64,000 bases of DNA, taken from assembly GCF_004000235.1 (NCBI RefSeq), contig NZ_RCIO01000008.1, positions 1 to 64,000 of the forward strand, read 5' to 3'. Source of the DNA: Mesorhizobium sp. Z1-4. Its GTDB lineage: Bacteria > Pseudomonadota > Alphaproteobacteria > Rhizobiales > Rhizobiaceae. The notes beneath the pieces were generated by a model that saw nothing but the letters and a program-made list of their open reading frames with translations, was not told where the DNA came from and made no database searches. Positions 53,322-61,968 of the stretch are shown here, in pieces; the first letter of the stretch is position 1, and each line of letters begins with the position of its first letter. Both the position numbers and the translations under genes were made by a program.

Positions 53322-53393
53322 TTATCCACCTCGCAATATCGGCGATCAGGTATACTGAGATCGCCGATCGCTCAAGGTAAGATAACAGACCTT

Positions 53394-53600
53394 CTACGCA
53401 ATGCGGCTCATTGCGCCAACGCGCCCGAAAATTGCGACGATACCGGAAATTGCGGTCACTCCCTGCAGCACGGTCTCCGTTAATGCCGCATTGTCGAGGC
53501 CAGCGACCGGAATGCCGAAAATCGCCGCTACTGCGCTGCCGACAGTCACAACAGAGGCCCAGATCGTGCGCGAAAGATACCAAGGTTTGATGCTATCCAC
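53394..53600 (-). CDS. Holin-like small membrane protein at the GTA 3' end
   Basis: 68 residues with two hydrophobic stretches (WASVVTVGSAVAAIFGIPVAG and VLQGVTAISGIVAIFGRV), a short loop between, and a charged N-terminus. Size, placement 19 bases after the tail-tip gene and this layout fit a class II holin, which permeabilises the inner membrane for release of particles. No endolysin follows in this window. Holin identity is inference. Confidence 0.65.
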   Translation of the reverse strand: MDSIKPWYLSRTIWASVVTVGSAVAAIFGIPVAGLDNAALTETVLQGVTAISGIVAIFGRVGAMSRIA

Positions 53601-53619
53601 GGAACGTCCTTTCAGATGG

Positions 53620-56600
53620 TCAGGAGTAGTCGAAAACAGAGACTGCGGGGTCGCCAGGACCGATTGTGCCGCTCAGCTGCTGCACGGTCAGTTCGATCTC
53701 AGCTGGCGGCGACCCGAAATCGGCGGCGATTTCGGCCGCTGAATAGGTCCATGCGGGAGACGTTACTGCGACTGTTCTGACGGCCGATCCGCCCGGAGCG
53801 GCAACCGAAATCAGGTAGGACTCATCATCCTCCGAAAGCGGCAGGGCGCCGGTCCATGAGGTGTCTGCGGCTAGCCGGTCGCGTCTCACCCAGGTGAATT
53901 CGGCATCTCCACCTGAGCCAATCTGCATATCGAGATGTACCGGCGAAAGCGGCGTCAGCGCGCGTGTCCCGCCAGCAAGCGTGGCATTCGCGAAAGCCGG
54001 TCCGGCAAAATCGGAGCCCAGCGGCCCGACCTGCCAGTTAAGCGTGAGCCCGACCTCGGCGGCGTTCAGCCCCGCCGCGCCCACGGCGGTATCCAGCAGC
54101 ACGAAATGCGCTCCCGCGTCCGCGCCTGACTTCAAAGCCGCGCCACTGCCCCGCTGGCCGCGCAGCAGCCGGGTCAGCCGCCATTGCGAAGGGCCGATCT
54201 CTTCGGCGTTCGCAAATTGAAGCACCTCCCACGCACCACTGTTCGATTGTACCGCCGCCGCATTCGCTCCGTTGAGCAGATTCGGATCGGCGGTGCTGGA
54301 AAGTTCGCCAGAATAGAGCGTCACATCGAGAACACTCGCATCGTCGTACCGGCCCTCAAACCCGCCAGCAAGCGGCGCATCGAGCACTCCGATCGTCGCC
54401 TCGCGGGAGAAAAGCCCACGGCGTTCGAAGCCGCTCTCTCCCGGCGACACATAGGCTGCGTGTGCGATCCAGGGCGAAGCACGCAGTGCAAGCCTTAACG
54501 CGTTGCGCGGTTCCGCGTAGCCAGGCAAAAGCGGCAGGTCGAGAAACACCGCGAGCGGCGGCCCGGCGCGCGGAACCTTGTTTTTCGCCTGCCCGACGAC
54601 CTGCGCTCGCCAAGGCGCTGGCGCTACGGGGCGCAACCGCCGCGCACTGATCTGGCGCGTCAGCCCGGCCTCGCAATTCGTGACCAGATAATCGGTGGCC
54701 GCCGATCCCTGCTCCAGCCGCACGACTGCGCCGGCACCGACATCGATACGCGATTGCGGCAGCGCGAAACGCACCTCCTCGCGTCCCATCCATTTGCGGC
54801 GGGTTCGATCGGCCAGCAGGCTTTCGGCCTGCGCCGGGTCCAACGCGCCGGGGAAACTCTGATAATCCTGCCCGTCATGCGGCGCATCGGGGTGCAGGCG
54901 CCGAGCTGTGGCCGACTGATAGTCCTGCATCGGATCGGCAAAGACGAGAACAGATTCGGACGGAAATTCGTGATCCGGCAGCCGGGTCTTGCTGATCACC
55001 GGCTCGCCGTCCCCGATCACAAGTTCCGATAACGCGCTTACCGCGGCGGGGCGCACGTCGTCGCTGGTGACCACAAGACCAACCTCGCCGGCAGCGAAAG
55101 ACAGACCGAACAGGTCCGCCAGCGGCTCGAGCGCACTCCTGGCAGTGGTCGGGTCGGAAACGATGTAACCCGTCACCGAACCGGACACGCCGGCCGCACT
55201 CACAGTACCGGCGCCGAAATCTTCCATGACGGCGGCAATCAGGTCCGAAACGGCGACGCCATTCAGGCGGCCGTTCAGCCAATGGCCGAGCAGCCAGTTG
55301 TCGCCGTCGCTCCAAAGATCGCGCCGCAGCGGAAATGCCGGAAATGGCCGTGCGTCCCACGCCCACAGATAGATGCGCGAGGCGTCCAGCATGCGCCCGC
55401 CATAGACCTCGGAAACCGGGTTCTGGTCCGCGTCGAAATCGGCAGCAACGCCGTCCCAACGGTCGAGATGGGCCTGGATCAGGCTTTGCGAGGCGATGTC
55501 CGACCGCGCGCCGTTCGAAAAATGCGGCGATGCGCTTTCGGCCGACTTCGGATCGGGAAATACATTCGGCCGGTTCGGCCCCTTGTCCACCGCCGGCCCG
55601 CCAAGTTCGGTCAGCCATATCGGTTTGGAACGAGGCACCCAGGCGGTCGGGCTCCCCGCCTCCACGCCGCCGGGCCGGTCGTAGTGGTGGTTGTTCCACC
55701 AGTTCACCAGATCCTTGTAGCGGTAAACCCAAGGCTTGGCGTAGGCGCCGTCCGAAATCGGCGAGCGCGTACGAGCCAGCCGATCGGCATCCGAAGCGTA
55801 GTACCAATCGTACCCCTCGCCGGCAGCGATAGCCTCGCGCAGCTTCGCAACGTCGTAGGGTCCGGCATAGCCGTCGGGGCTGCCTGCGCCATGGTCTTCG
55901 TCGCGCCAGTCGGCCAGCGGGAAATAGCAGTCGATGCCCACCGCATCGATGTCGGCATGCGACCAGAGCTGGTCGAGATGGAACAGCACATCCCCTGTGC
56001 CGTCGCCCGGCTGGTGTCCGAAATATTCCGACCAGTCGGCACCATAGCTGATCTTGGTGCCGCCTCCGACAATGCCGCGCACGTCGGAAGCCAAGCCGCA
56101 AAGCTGCTCCACGAACGGAAAAGCGCCCAGGCCATCGCGCAGCGCCGTCAGTCCGCGCAGCTCGGAACCAAGGAGAAAAGCGTCGACGCCACCCGCCGCT
56201 GCCGCCAGCTTCGCGTAGTGGAGGATGAGGCGCCGATAGCCCCAGTCGCTTGCCGACCCGGAAAAGGCAATGGTGTCGCCGGCGGCGCTGAAATGCGCGG
56301 GCACAGCCGACCCGCAAAAGGTGTCGACCTGGCTCCGGGCGCTGGCGGTCTTGTCTGCGCTTCCGGAAACACCAGGTGCCGGCGAGCAGGTGATGCGGCC
56401 CCGCCAGGGATAGGCCGGCTGACCGCTTCCGCCTGTGTAGGGATCGGTCAACGCGTTGCCGGCCGGCACATCCATCATCACGAAGGGGTAGAGCGTGACC
56501 TTGATGCCCCGCGCCTTGATCTCGGAAATCGCGTCCATCACGCTACGGTCGGTCGGCGTGCCGCCATAAGCCGCGCCGCCCTGATGCTGCGAAACCGCCA

Positions 56601-57528
56601 GCGCGCTCGCGCGATCGAGCCCAGAAACCAACCAGGACTGTGAAATACCGGCCGGATTGGTCTGCGTGACCTTCGGGCGTACGGTACAGCTGCCGGCCCG
56701 TAGATCATCGCCAAACCAGGTCACCACAAGTGCGATATGTTCGAGGTTCGGACAAAGCACCTGCAATTCGTCCAGCGCGGCCACGATGTCGCTAGAGGCG
56801 TGCAACACGTTGCGGTTTTCGGGCACGACCTCGCCCGGTGAGAGCGTCCGCGTCACCACGGCCGGCGACAGGCCGTATTCCGTCGAGCCGGGTATCAGCG
56901 TCACTGCCTTCACCCGCTCGCTCAGTCCGCCAACGGGGCGCATAACCTCGAACTGAAACTGCGGGATACGGTTGCCATAGGTTTCAAGCGGCAGCCGCTC
57001 GAACACCACATAGGCCGTATCGCGATAGGCAGGCGTGTTGCCCGCGCCTTGCTTGGCCTCGATCAGAGGATCGGCCGGCTGCGTGCCCGAGCCCTGGTAC
57101 ATGCGCATCTCGACAGCGGCGAGATCGAGCTCAAGCCCGTCGGCCCAGACCCGCCGCACGCCTGCCACTTCGCCCTCGCACAGCGCGAACGCCACATTGG
57201 CGAAATAGGTGTAGGTGGTCGTGCGCGGCCCGCCGCCTTTCGAACCCTGCCGCTCGGTCTGGCTCTGCTCCTCGAAGCGAGTCGCCCAGATCATCGTGCC
57301 ACCGATTCGCGCCGTGCCGTAAACGCGCGGCAGCGATGCGCCCTCCTCCGCGGAATACGGCCTTGCGCCGCTCAGGCGCGGCCCTTCGACATGCCGCGTG
57401 CTGTTGATCAGGGCGCGGTCGATCGCATAACCGGCAAGCGCGCCGACGGCCGTGCCGATAGCCGCACCTGTCGAACCTAGTGCGCCGCCGATCAGCCCGC
57501 CGACTGCCTGTAGAAGTATCGTCGCCAT
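53620..57528 (-). CDS. GTA tail-tip/baseplate multidomain protein (gp15-like)
   Basis: 1302 residues, the largest gene of the module and family length for the GTA gp15 'megatron'. An N-terminal hydrophobic stretch with Gly-rich sequence leads into tail-hub domains, then a TIM-barrel-like (glycoside-hydrolase-like) region about residues 330-680 (GTKISYGADWSEYFGHQP, LDQLWSHADIDAVGIDCYFPL), followed by tail fibre and fibronectin-like domains at the C-terminus. The protein forms the receptor-binding tip of the particle. It lies one base after the NlpC/P60 gene. Confidence 0.9.
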   Translation of the reverse strand: MATILLQAVGGLIGGALGSTGAAIGTAVGALAGYAIDRALINSTRHVEGPRLSGARPYSAEEGASLPRVYGTARIGGTMIWATRFEEQSQTERQGSKGGGPRTTTYTYFANVAFALCEGEVAGVRRVWADGLELDLAAVEMRMYQGSGTQPADPLIEAKQGAGNTPAYRDTAYVVFERLPLETYGNRIPQFQFEVMRPVGGLSERVKAVTLIPGSTEYGLSPAVVTRTLSPGEVVPENRNVLHASSDIVAALDELQVLCPNLEHIALVVTWFGDDLRAGSCTVRPKVTQTNPAGISQSWLVSGLDRASALAVSQHQGGAAYGGTPTDRSVMDAISEIKARGIKVTLYPFVMMDVPAGNALTDPYTGGSGQPAYPWRGRITCSPAPGVSGSADKTASARSQVDTFCGSAVPAHFSAAGDTIAFSGSASDWGYRRLILHYAKLAAAAGGVDAFLLGSELRGLTALRDGLGAFPFVEQLCGLASDVRGIVGGGTKISYGADWSEYFGHQPGDGTGDVLFHLDQLWSHADIDAVGIDCYFPLADWRDEDHGAGSPDGYAGPYDVAKLREAIAAGEGYDWYYASDADRLARTRSPISDGAYAKPWVYRYKDLVNWWNNHHYDRPGGVEAGSPTAWVPRSKPIWLTELGGPAVDKGPNRPNVFPDPKSAESASPHFSNGARSDIASQSLIQAHLDRWDGVAADFDADQNPVSEVYGGRMLDASRIYLWAWDARPFPAFPLRRDLWSDGDNWLLGHWLNGRLNGVAVSDLIAAVMEDFGAGTVSAAGVSGSVTGYIVSDPTTARSALEPLADLFGLSFAAGEVGLVVTSDDVRPAAVSALSELVIGDGEPVISKTRLPDHEFPSESVLVFADPMQDYQSATARRLHPDAPHDGQDYQSFPGALDPAQAESLLADRTRRKWMGREEVRFALPQSRIDVGAGAVVRLEQGSAATDYLVTNCEAGLTRQISARRLRPVAPAPWRAQVVGQAKNKVPRAGPPLAVFLDLPLLPGYAEPRNALRLALRASPWIAHAAYVSPGESGFERRGLFSREATIGVLDAPLAGGFEGRYDDASVLDVTLYSGELSSTADPNLLNGANAAAVQSNSGAWEVLQFANAEEIGPSQWRLTRLLRGQRGSGAALKSGADAGAHFVLLDTAVGAAGLNAAEVGLTLNWQVGPLGSDFAGPAFANATLAGGTRALTPLSPVHLDMQIGSGGDAEFTWVRRDRLAADTSWTGALPLSEDDESYLISVAAPGGSAVRTVAVTSPAWTYSAAEIAADFGSPPAEIELTVQQLSGTIGPGDPAVSVFDYS

Positions 57529-57529
57529 A

Positions 57530-58003
57530 TTATCGCTTGCTGGTTGAACCGCCTGCGGCGGGAAACGCGAACAGGCCTGCGATGCGTCGGCGCCATTGCG
57601 GCACCAGCGGCGAGATCATCACCGCATGTCCCTGATAGGCGTGGATCAGCCGCTTCTCGTCGAGGGCTATGCCGGCATGCTTAGCTGCCATGTGCGGTCG
57701 CCAGCGAAAGAGCAGCACATGGCCACGGCGCGGCTCGAGGCCAGCCGTTGCAAGCATGTGCTTCGTCGCGGCGGCGAAAAGCGGATCCTCCCTCGATGTC
57801 TCTGCCCAGTCGGGCGCATAAGGTCCGGCGCTTTCCGGCTCGTCGCCCAGCAGCGCCCGCCAGACGCCGCGCACAAGGCCGAGGCAATCGCAGCCGACAC
57901 CCAGCCTGCTCGCCTGATGGCGATAGGGCGTACCGACCCAGCGCAGCGCCTCGGCAACCACCAGATCAGGATCGGCCGCAGCGGTCATCTCGCGCATGTT
58001 CAT
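57530..58003 (-). CDS. NlpC/P60 peptidase, GTA gp14-like
   Basis: 157 residues. NlpC/P60 cysteine peptidase with catalytic Cys in LGVGCDCLGLVRGVW, and His in AAKHAGIALDEKRLIHAY. In GTAs and phages with this organisation it is a tail component that opens peptidoglycan during entry. ATG 58003 overlaps the upstream gene by 4 bases (ATGA). Confidence 0.92.
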   Translation of the reverse strand: MNMREMTAAADPDLVVAEALRWVGTPYRHQASRLGVGCDCLGLVRGVWRALLGDEPESAGPYAPDWAETSREDPLFAAATKHMLATAGLEPRRGHVLLFRWRPHMAAKHAGIALDEKRLIHAYQGHAVMISPLVPQWRRRIAGLFAFPAAGGSTSKR

Positions 58004-58863
58004 GGAACCAGCGGTCCGCCGTCGAACTCGCCGTCTGACGTGACATAGGCGTAGGCGGAATCATTGCCCGGCAGATGCGGGAAGCCGCGAAAATTGAGAC
58101 TGTTGCCGAACTTCGATTTGCAGGTCGCGAAGCGCTTGTCGCAGCCGGCCACGATTGTAAACTGATCGCCAGGCGCCGGCAGCACCGAAGCCGCTTGCCA
58201 GATGATCAGTATCGTACCTGCCGCATCGTGCCTGAAGTCGACCACCCGCTCGGTCTGGCCGGTCCGTGCCCCGGTCATCCAGGTAAGAACGCCATTGGCG
58301 AACCAGCCCTGCGCGAAGGATTCGATCCCGGTCACCACCAGCGTGTCGGTGCCCGACAGTGATACCACTTCGCCCTGCGACAGGCCGAGGTTCACACCGC
58401 AGCGTTCGTCGCCCAGCTCCGCGGAGCAGTGGCGATGGATGTAGCGCCCGCGCACGAAGTCGAGCGCCCGCCCCGGCCCTTCGAGTTCGGCGACAAAGCG
58501 GCCGTCTGACCGCGTGATACGGGCAATGGTTGCGCGCCCGATCGCAGAAAATTGCGCAGGCGCGTTCCAGTTGACGATCAGCGTTTCGACCACGGCCCCG
58601 TCGTAGAGCCCATCGGAGATATCCGTCTCGGTGATCTTGTCGGAGGACAACGCGCCGTCGACTTCCGCGCTGTCGATGCCGAGCCCAAGCGCGCTGCGCG
58701 CCTCGCTGGCGGAGAACCCGGCCTCTGGTTCAAATAAGGTGCCGTCCACGGTCAGCGGGCGGTCATGGTCGGTGAAGCCCAGCACCGTGCCGTCGCGCCG
58801 CGTCAGCCGCCAGCAGTAGCACAGCGTCGTCGCCGTGCCGGCCAGATGGTTCTCGAACGTCAC
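58000..58863 (-). CDS. DUF2163 tail protein, GTA gp13-like
   Basis: 287 residues. It has the family's C-terminal block CDKRFATCKSKFGNSLNFRG and FPHLPGNDSAY, and the N-terminal LCYCWRLTRRDGTVLGFTDHD. In RcGTA the homologue is gp13, part of the distal tail or hub complex. The conserved cysteines may bind iron, as in related phage hub proteins. Start ATG 58863, 4 bases downstream of the gp12-like stop. Confidence 0.92.
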   Translation of the reverse strand: MTFENHLAGTATTLCYCWRLTRRDGTVLGFTDHDRPLTVDGTLFEPEAGFSASEARSALGLGIDSAEVDGALSSDKITETDISDGLYDGAVVETLIVNWNAPAQFSAIGRATIARITRSDGRFVAELEGPGRALDFVRGRYIHRHCSAELGDERCGVNLGLSQGEVVSLSGTDTLVVTGIESFAQGWFANGVLTWMTGARTGQTERVVDFRHDAAGTILIIWQAASVLPAPGDQFTIVAGCDKRFATCKSKFGNSLNFRGFPHLPGNDSAYAYVTSDGEFDGGPLVP

Positions 58864-58867
58864 AGCC

Positions 58868-59518
58868 TCAGCCCGCTATCTCGACAAGTGGAATTGTGGG
58901 TATCTGCCCGGCTTCGAAGGCCGTCAGGCTCACCGAAAGGTGCTCGACATCGAAGCGCACCGGAACATCGAACTCGAAGCCCGCCGTCACGAGCGCGCTG
59001 ACCGCCGGTTCCTTGCCGGCACCGAATGTGACCAGCCCGGTTGTGGCATCGACCGTGAAGTCGTCGCCCTCGGTCTTCTCGGCACCGCCGACTGCGACGC
59101 GTACCGAGCCGGCCACCGGCTTGGTGATCAGCCGCACATAGGCGTCCGCGCCCGACCCATAAGTCTTGGCGAGCGCAAATTCAGCGTTCGAACCGTCGCC
59201 GGTGCCGATAGCCTGGTCGGTCGGCGAGATCGCAACCGCCGGCGGCACGGATTTACGGTCGAAAGGGTCGCGAAAACGGAAGCCATGCAAACTGCCGCGC
59301 CGCGCCTCGAAGAACGCTGTCAGTTCGTAAAGGTCGTCGAGCGACCGAATGCCGGTACCGGCATCGTAACGCCGCCGTGAAGCCTCCAGCCGCGCGTTAC
59401 GCTTTTCAGCACCCGAGGTGAGCTGGACGATTTCGATGCGCCGCTCTGGCCCGCCGGTCGCACCAAAGGAGATGGCGGTCGGGAAAAGCACGTCGTGAAA
59501 GCTCGAAAGGTCAGGCAT
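58868..59518 (-). CDS. DUF2460 distal tail protein, GTA gp12-like
   Basis: 216 residues from ATG 59518. The long upstream frame is only a shadow. It contains FHDVLFPTAISFGATGGPER, the SRRRYDAGTGIRSLDDLYEL block and HGFRFRDPFDRKS of the TIGR02217/DUF2460 family. It forms a distal-tail ring below the tail tube. It follows the tape-measure gene by 2 bases. Confidence 0.92.
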   Translation of the reverse strand: MPDLSSFHDVLFPTAISFGATGGPERRIEIVQLTSGAEKRNARLEASRRRYDAGTGIRSLDDLYELTAFFEARRGSLHGFRFRDPFDRKSVPPAVAISPTDQAIGTGDGSNAEFALAKTYGSGADAYVRLITKPVAGSVRVAVGGAEKTEGDDFTVDATTGLVTFGAGKEPAVSALVTAGFEFDVPVRFDVEHLSVSLTAFEAGQIPTIPLVEIAG

Positions 59519-59520
59519 CT

Positions 59521-60075
59521 CTATAGCCCCCGCGACCCGCGGCCGACCGCTCGCGCCAGCATCGCAGACACCTGCGCTTCGGACTTGCGGAACGAGCCTA
59601 CATCTGGTGTCGAAACGTTGAAGACGACCGTCACCGGCTTGCCGCCACCGCCAGCCGAAACGCCGAGCCGCCCGTCGGCGGAGCGCTGCAGAGGCAATAT
59701 CGCTTCCGCCCCTGCTTCGCCCATCAGGCCTGCGCCGCCGCCGAGCGGGAAGTAGGTGGGCGTGTTCACCACGCCGCCCGAGGCGAACGGCACAACGCCG
59801 CCTTTCGCGAAGCCGGGGATACCCCCAAAAAACGACGAGAAAAACGAACCGGCCAGCGATTGCAGCGGCTGCAGCCCTTTGTTCAGCGCCATGCCGGCCA
59901 GGTTGAGCGCGATGCGCCGCAGCACGTCGTCGAGCGACTTGCCGCTCACTGCCGCCGTCTTCAGCGCACCCGTCAGCTGCGCGCCGAAGCTCGCTGACAG
60001 ATCCTTGAGCAGGATCAGTTCGTCGCGGAACGATGTGGTATCGGCAACCACGTCGACCTTCATTTCTTCTGCCAT
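59521..60075 (-). CDS. Short tail tape measure protein, GTA gp11-like
   Basis: 184 residues. The sequence starts with a helical stretch (FRDELILLKDLSASFGAQLT), continues through the phage tape-measure-type GMALNKGLQPLQSLAGSFFS helix and Gly-rich spans (GIPGFAKGGVVPFASGGVVN), and ends with a beta domain. This is very short for a tape measure, as is known for GTAs with their short tails. Ends two bases before the DUF2460 gene. Confidence 0.88.
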   Translation of the reverse strand: MAEEMKVDVVADTTSFRDELILLKDLSASFGAQLTGALKTAAVSGKSLDDVLRRIALNLAGMALNKGLQPLQSLAGSFFSSFFGGIPGFAKGGVVPFASGGVVNTPTYFPLGGGAGLMGEAGAEAILPLQRSADGRLGVSAGGGGKPVTVVFNVSTPDVGSFRKSEAQVSAMLARAVGRGSRGL

Positions 60076-60276
60076 TTAGTCCGCCTTTCGGTCGGGGAAC
60101 CGGTTCATCAGTTCGGCCAGCGCGCTGCGCTCCGGTGCTGCCACCTGCACCGCATATGCCGACATCGCCGCCGCCAGTTCGCGCGGCGTCATGGCCCAGA
60201 AGGCCTGCGGCGAAAGCTTCAGCCGACCAAGGCCGAACGCCATCACTTCGTCCCAGGGAAACGGCTTGCCGTTCAC
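60076..60276 (-). CDS. Tail assembly chaperone-like, GTA gp10.1-like (TIGR02216)
   Basis: 66 residues. It has the FPWDEVMAFGLGRLKLSPQA block and a following FWAMTPRELAAAM, characteristic of the small phage protein family TIGR02216, encoded just upstream of the tape measure. Tail-assembly chaperone function is inferred from its position. It overlaps the gp10-like gene by 4 bases. Confidence 0.85.
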   Translation of the reverse strand: MNGKPFPWDEVMAFGLGRLKLSPQAFWAMTPRELAAAMSAYAVQVAAPERSALAELMNRFPDRKAD

Positions 60277-60611
60277 TCGGTCGCCACACCCTGCGCTGGC
60301 GCGCCGAATGTCTGCGTCAGAAGGTCGGCCACGATGCGCGCGAAACCCGCCGCACCGTTTTCACATTGCATGGCGCGAACATCTTCGTCGCCGACGTCTT
60401 CGCCGGCACCTCTGAGCCCCGCCGCGATGATCCTGGTAAGGTCATGCGCAGTGAAACGGCCTGCGGAAAAGCGCTCCACGAGCGCGTTGAGATCGGCAGC
60501 GGCAAAGGCAGCCTCCAGTTCGGCCAGTGCGCCCAGCGTCAGGCAAAGCCGCCGCTCGCGCCCATCCAGAATCGCGGCCACCTCGCCACGGCGTCGGTTG
60601 ACCGCCATCAC
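60273..60611 (-). CDS. GTA gp10-like tail tube assembly protein
   Basis: 112 residues. Its sequence contains RRRGEVAAILDGRERRLCLT followed by LGALAELEAAFAAADLNALV and the SAGRFTAHDLTRIIAAGLRG block of the GTA_gp10 family. It is thought to act with the next gene as a tail chaperone pair. It starts at ATG 60611, overlapping the tail protein gene by 4 bases. Confidence 0.87.
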   Translation of the reverse strand: MMAVNRRRGEVAAILDGRERRLCLTLGALAELEAAFAAADLNALVERFSAGRFTAHDLTRIIAAGLRGAGEDVGDEDVRAMQCENGAAGFARIVADLLTQTFGAPAQGVATE

Positions 60612-61021
60612 ATGGCACCGAAGGTCAGCGCGCCCGCCGATTCCAGAGCCAGCTCGAACGCAACTTCACCGTCGTGATTGCCGGAATATTCGAGCGCGGT
60701 GATCTGGAACGGTCCTTCCACCGTGCCGAAATCGGGAATGACGAGCTGCCAGTCGATGATCTCGCCATCGAAAAATGCCGTGCGCATACGCGCGTCCGAC
60801 GCCGCATCCTTGAAGATGCCTGAGCCGCCCAGCGAAGCGCGCTGCATGCCGCTGCCGGCTAGCAGTTCGCGCCATCGACCGACCGAGTCGGCGTCGGTTA
60901 CGTCCACCGTCTCGCTGTTGAAAGCGAGCCGCTTCGTGCGCAGCCCGGCCACGGTCACGAAACTGCCCAACCCGTCCTCATCGAGCTTGATGAGCACGTC
61001 TTTGCCCTTCTGCGCTGTCAC
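60608..61021 (-). CDS. Major tail tube protein, GTA gp9-like (TP901-1 family)
   Basis: 137 residues. The TP901-1-type tail tube pattern is clear: a first strand (GKDVLIKLDEDGLGSFVTVA), the TKRLAFNSETVDVTDADS hallmark, and the FQITALEYSGNHDGEVAFEL end strand. It forms the stacked rings of the tail. The start is ATG 61021. Confidence 0.93.
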   Translation of the reverse strand: MTAQKGKDVLIKLDEDGLGSFVTVAGLRTKRLAFNSETVDVTDADSVGRWRELLAGSGMQRASLGGSGIFKDAASDARMRTAFFDGEIIDWQLVIPDFGTVEGPFQITALEYSGNHDGEVAFELALESAGALTFGAM

Positions 61022-61065
61022 GCGGGCCTCCTGTCTTTTCTGGTGATGTCGCTAAATTGCGCGTG

Positions 61066-61476
61066 TCAGGCCGAAGGCTCGGTCACGGCCCTGAACCTCA
61101 GCAGACCGTGGTGCACGGACTGGTCTTCATCGAAGCGCACCTCGGAAAATTCGAGGCGCAGATTGACAAGCTCATGCCCGTCGAGCGCCAGGTCGGCTTT
61201 GTTGAGCCGCTCGCCCACCGCGTCGACCAGCGCATGCGCTTCCTTCTTGCCCTTGCCTTTCGACCAGACATGCAGCGTCAGCAGCTGCTCGGTGCCGCTC
61301 TCGGTGCCCGTGCTCCAATCGTAGATGCTGGTCCGGCCGAAGGTGATGTAGGGAAACGGAACGTTCGGCGGCGCGTGGTCGTAGACGCGAGCGCTGCCAA
61401 GCAGCGCAAGCACGCCGGCATCTCCGGACAATGCCGTGTGGATGGCCTTCTGGACTTCAGCGGCTGGCGCGGTCAT
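61066..61476 (-). CDS. DUF3168 tail terminator-like protein, GTA gp8-like
   Basis: 136 residues. It contains VQKAIHTALSGDAGVLALLG and RVYDHAPPNVPFPYITFGRT, typical of DUF3168 (GTA gp8), which closes the top of the tail. ATG 61476 lies inside the 3' end of a small reverse-strand gene (61457-61636), overlapping it by 20 bases. Confidence 0.92.
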   Translation of the reverse strand: MTAPAAEVQKAIHTALSGDAGVLALLGSARVYDHAPPNVPFPYITFGRTSIYDWSTGTESGTEQLLTLHVWSKGKGKKEAHALVDAVGERLNKADLALDGHELVNLRLEFSEVRFDEDQSVHHGLLRFRAVTEPSA

Positions 61477-61636
61477 CGCGGCGTGCCTTCAGTCGGGGTG
61501 TTGTCGGTGCTTCGGTCGAGACCTTTGTATCTCGCCTGGCTTTCGCGGCGCTTTCGATCTCCTCGGCGAGACTATGGGCACGTCCCTTGAGGGCGCGCAA
61601 CATGCCTTCCATCGTCAGCGTCATCGTCACGTTCAC
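61457..61636 (-). CDS. Small 59-residue protein between GTA gp7- and gp8-like genes
   Basis: Found by translating the gap between the adaptor and DUF3168 genes. The GTG start at 61636 overlaps the adaptor stop as GTGA, which favours translational coupling; the frame ends at 61457 inside the DUF3168 gene. The sequence has one amphipathic helix (MLRALKGRAHSLAEEIESAA) then a Lys/Arg/Thr-rich tail, isoelectric point clearly basic. Without it the gap of about 155 bases would be unusual in this tightly packed cluster. I recognise no family; internal ATG codons 5, 9 and 12 are alternative starts. Confidence 0.6.
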   Translation of the reverse strand: MNVTMTLTMEGMLRALKGRAHSLAEEIESAAKARRDTKVSTEAPTTPRLKARRDDRASR

Positions 61637-61968
61637 AGGCCGTCCTCCCTGGTTCTGCAGACCAGATAGCGCCCGGTCTCGTCCGGGTCGCTCACGGTCA
61701 GAATTTCGAAGATGCGGCCGCTGGCCGTGAAACGCATGCCGCTGGCCACGTCTGCGCGATGGCGGATCGTGAAGCGATGCGAGGCCGTCTCACGCGTCTG
61801 CCCGGCGCCGAACCGGCTCGTCGCGCCGACCGGCTCGATACGCGCGAAGACTGTCGCCACCTCCGCCCAGCTTTCCGTGTGACCGCCCAGCCCGTCGGGC
61901 GTCAGCGTTGCACTTTCCAGCGCAACCTCATGACGAAGCTGGCCGGGATCGATGAATTCAACCCTCAA
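61633..61968 (-). CDS. Head-tail adaptor (head closure) protein, GTA gp7-like
   Basis: 111 residues. It matches phage head-closure proteins: IDPGQLRHEVALESATLTPD near the start, GGHTESWAEVATVFARIEP, SHRFTIRHRADVASGMRFTA, and the DPDETGRYLVCRTREDG end. It seals the connector and forms the interface for the tail. It overlaps the connector stop by 4 bases. Confidence 0.9.
   Translation of the reverse strand: MRVEFIDPGQLRHEVALESATLTPDGLGGHTESWAEVATVFARIEPVGATSRFGAGQTRETASHRFTIRHRADVASGMRFTASGRIFEILTVSDPDETGRYLVCRTREDGL

Noticed and set aside
55282-56643. Plus-strand 453-codon frame inside the GTA tail-tip gene
   Set aside because: Antisense shadow in high-GC DNA; the minus-strand gene is full length and family-like.
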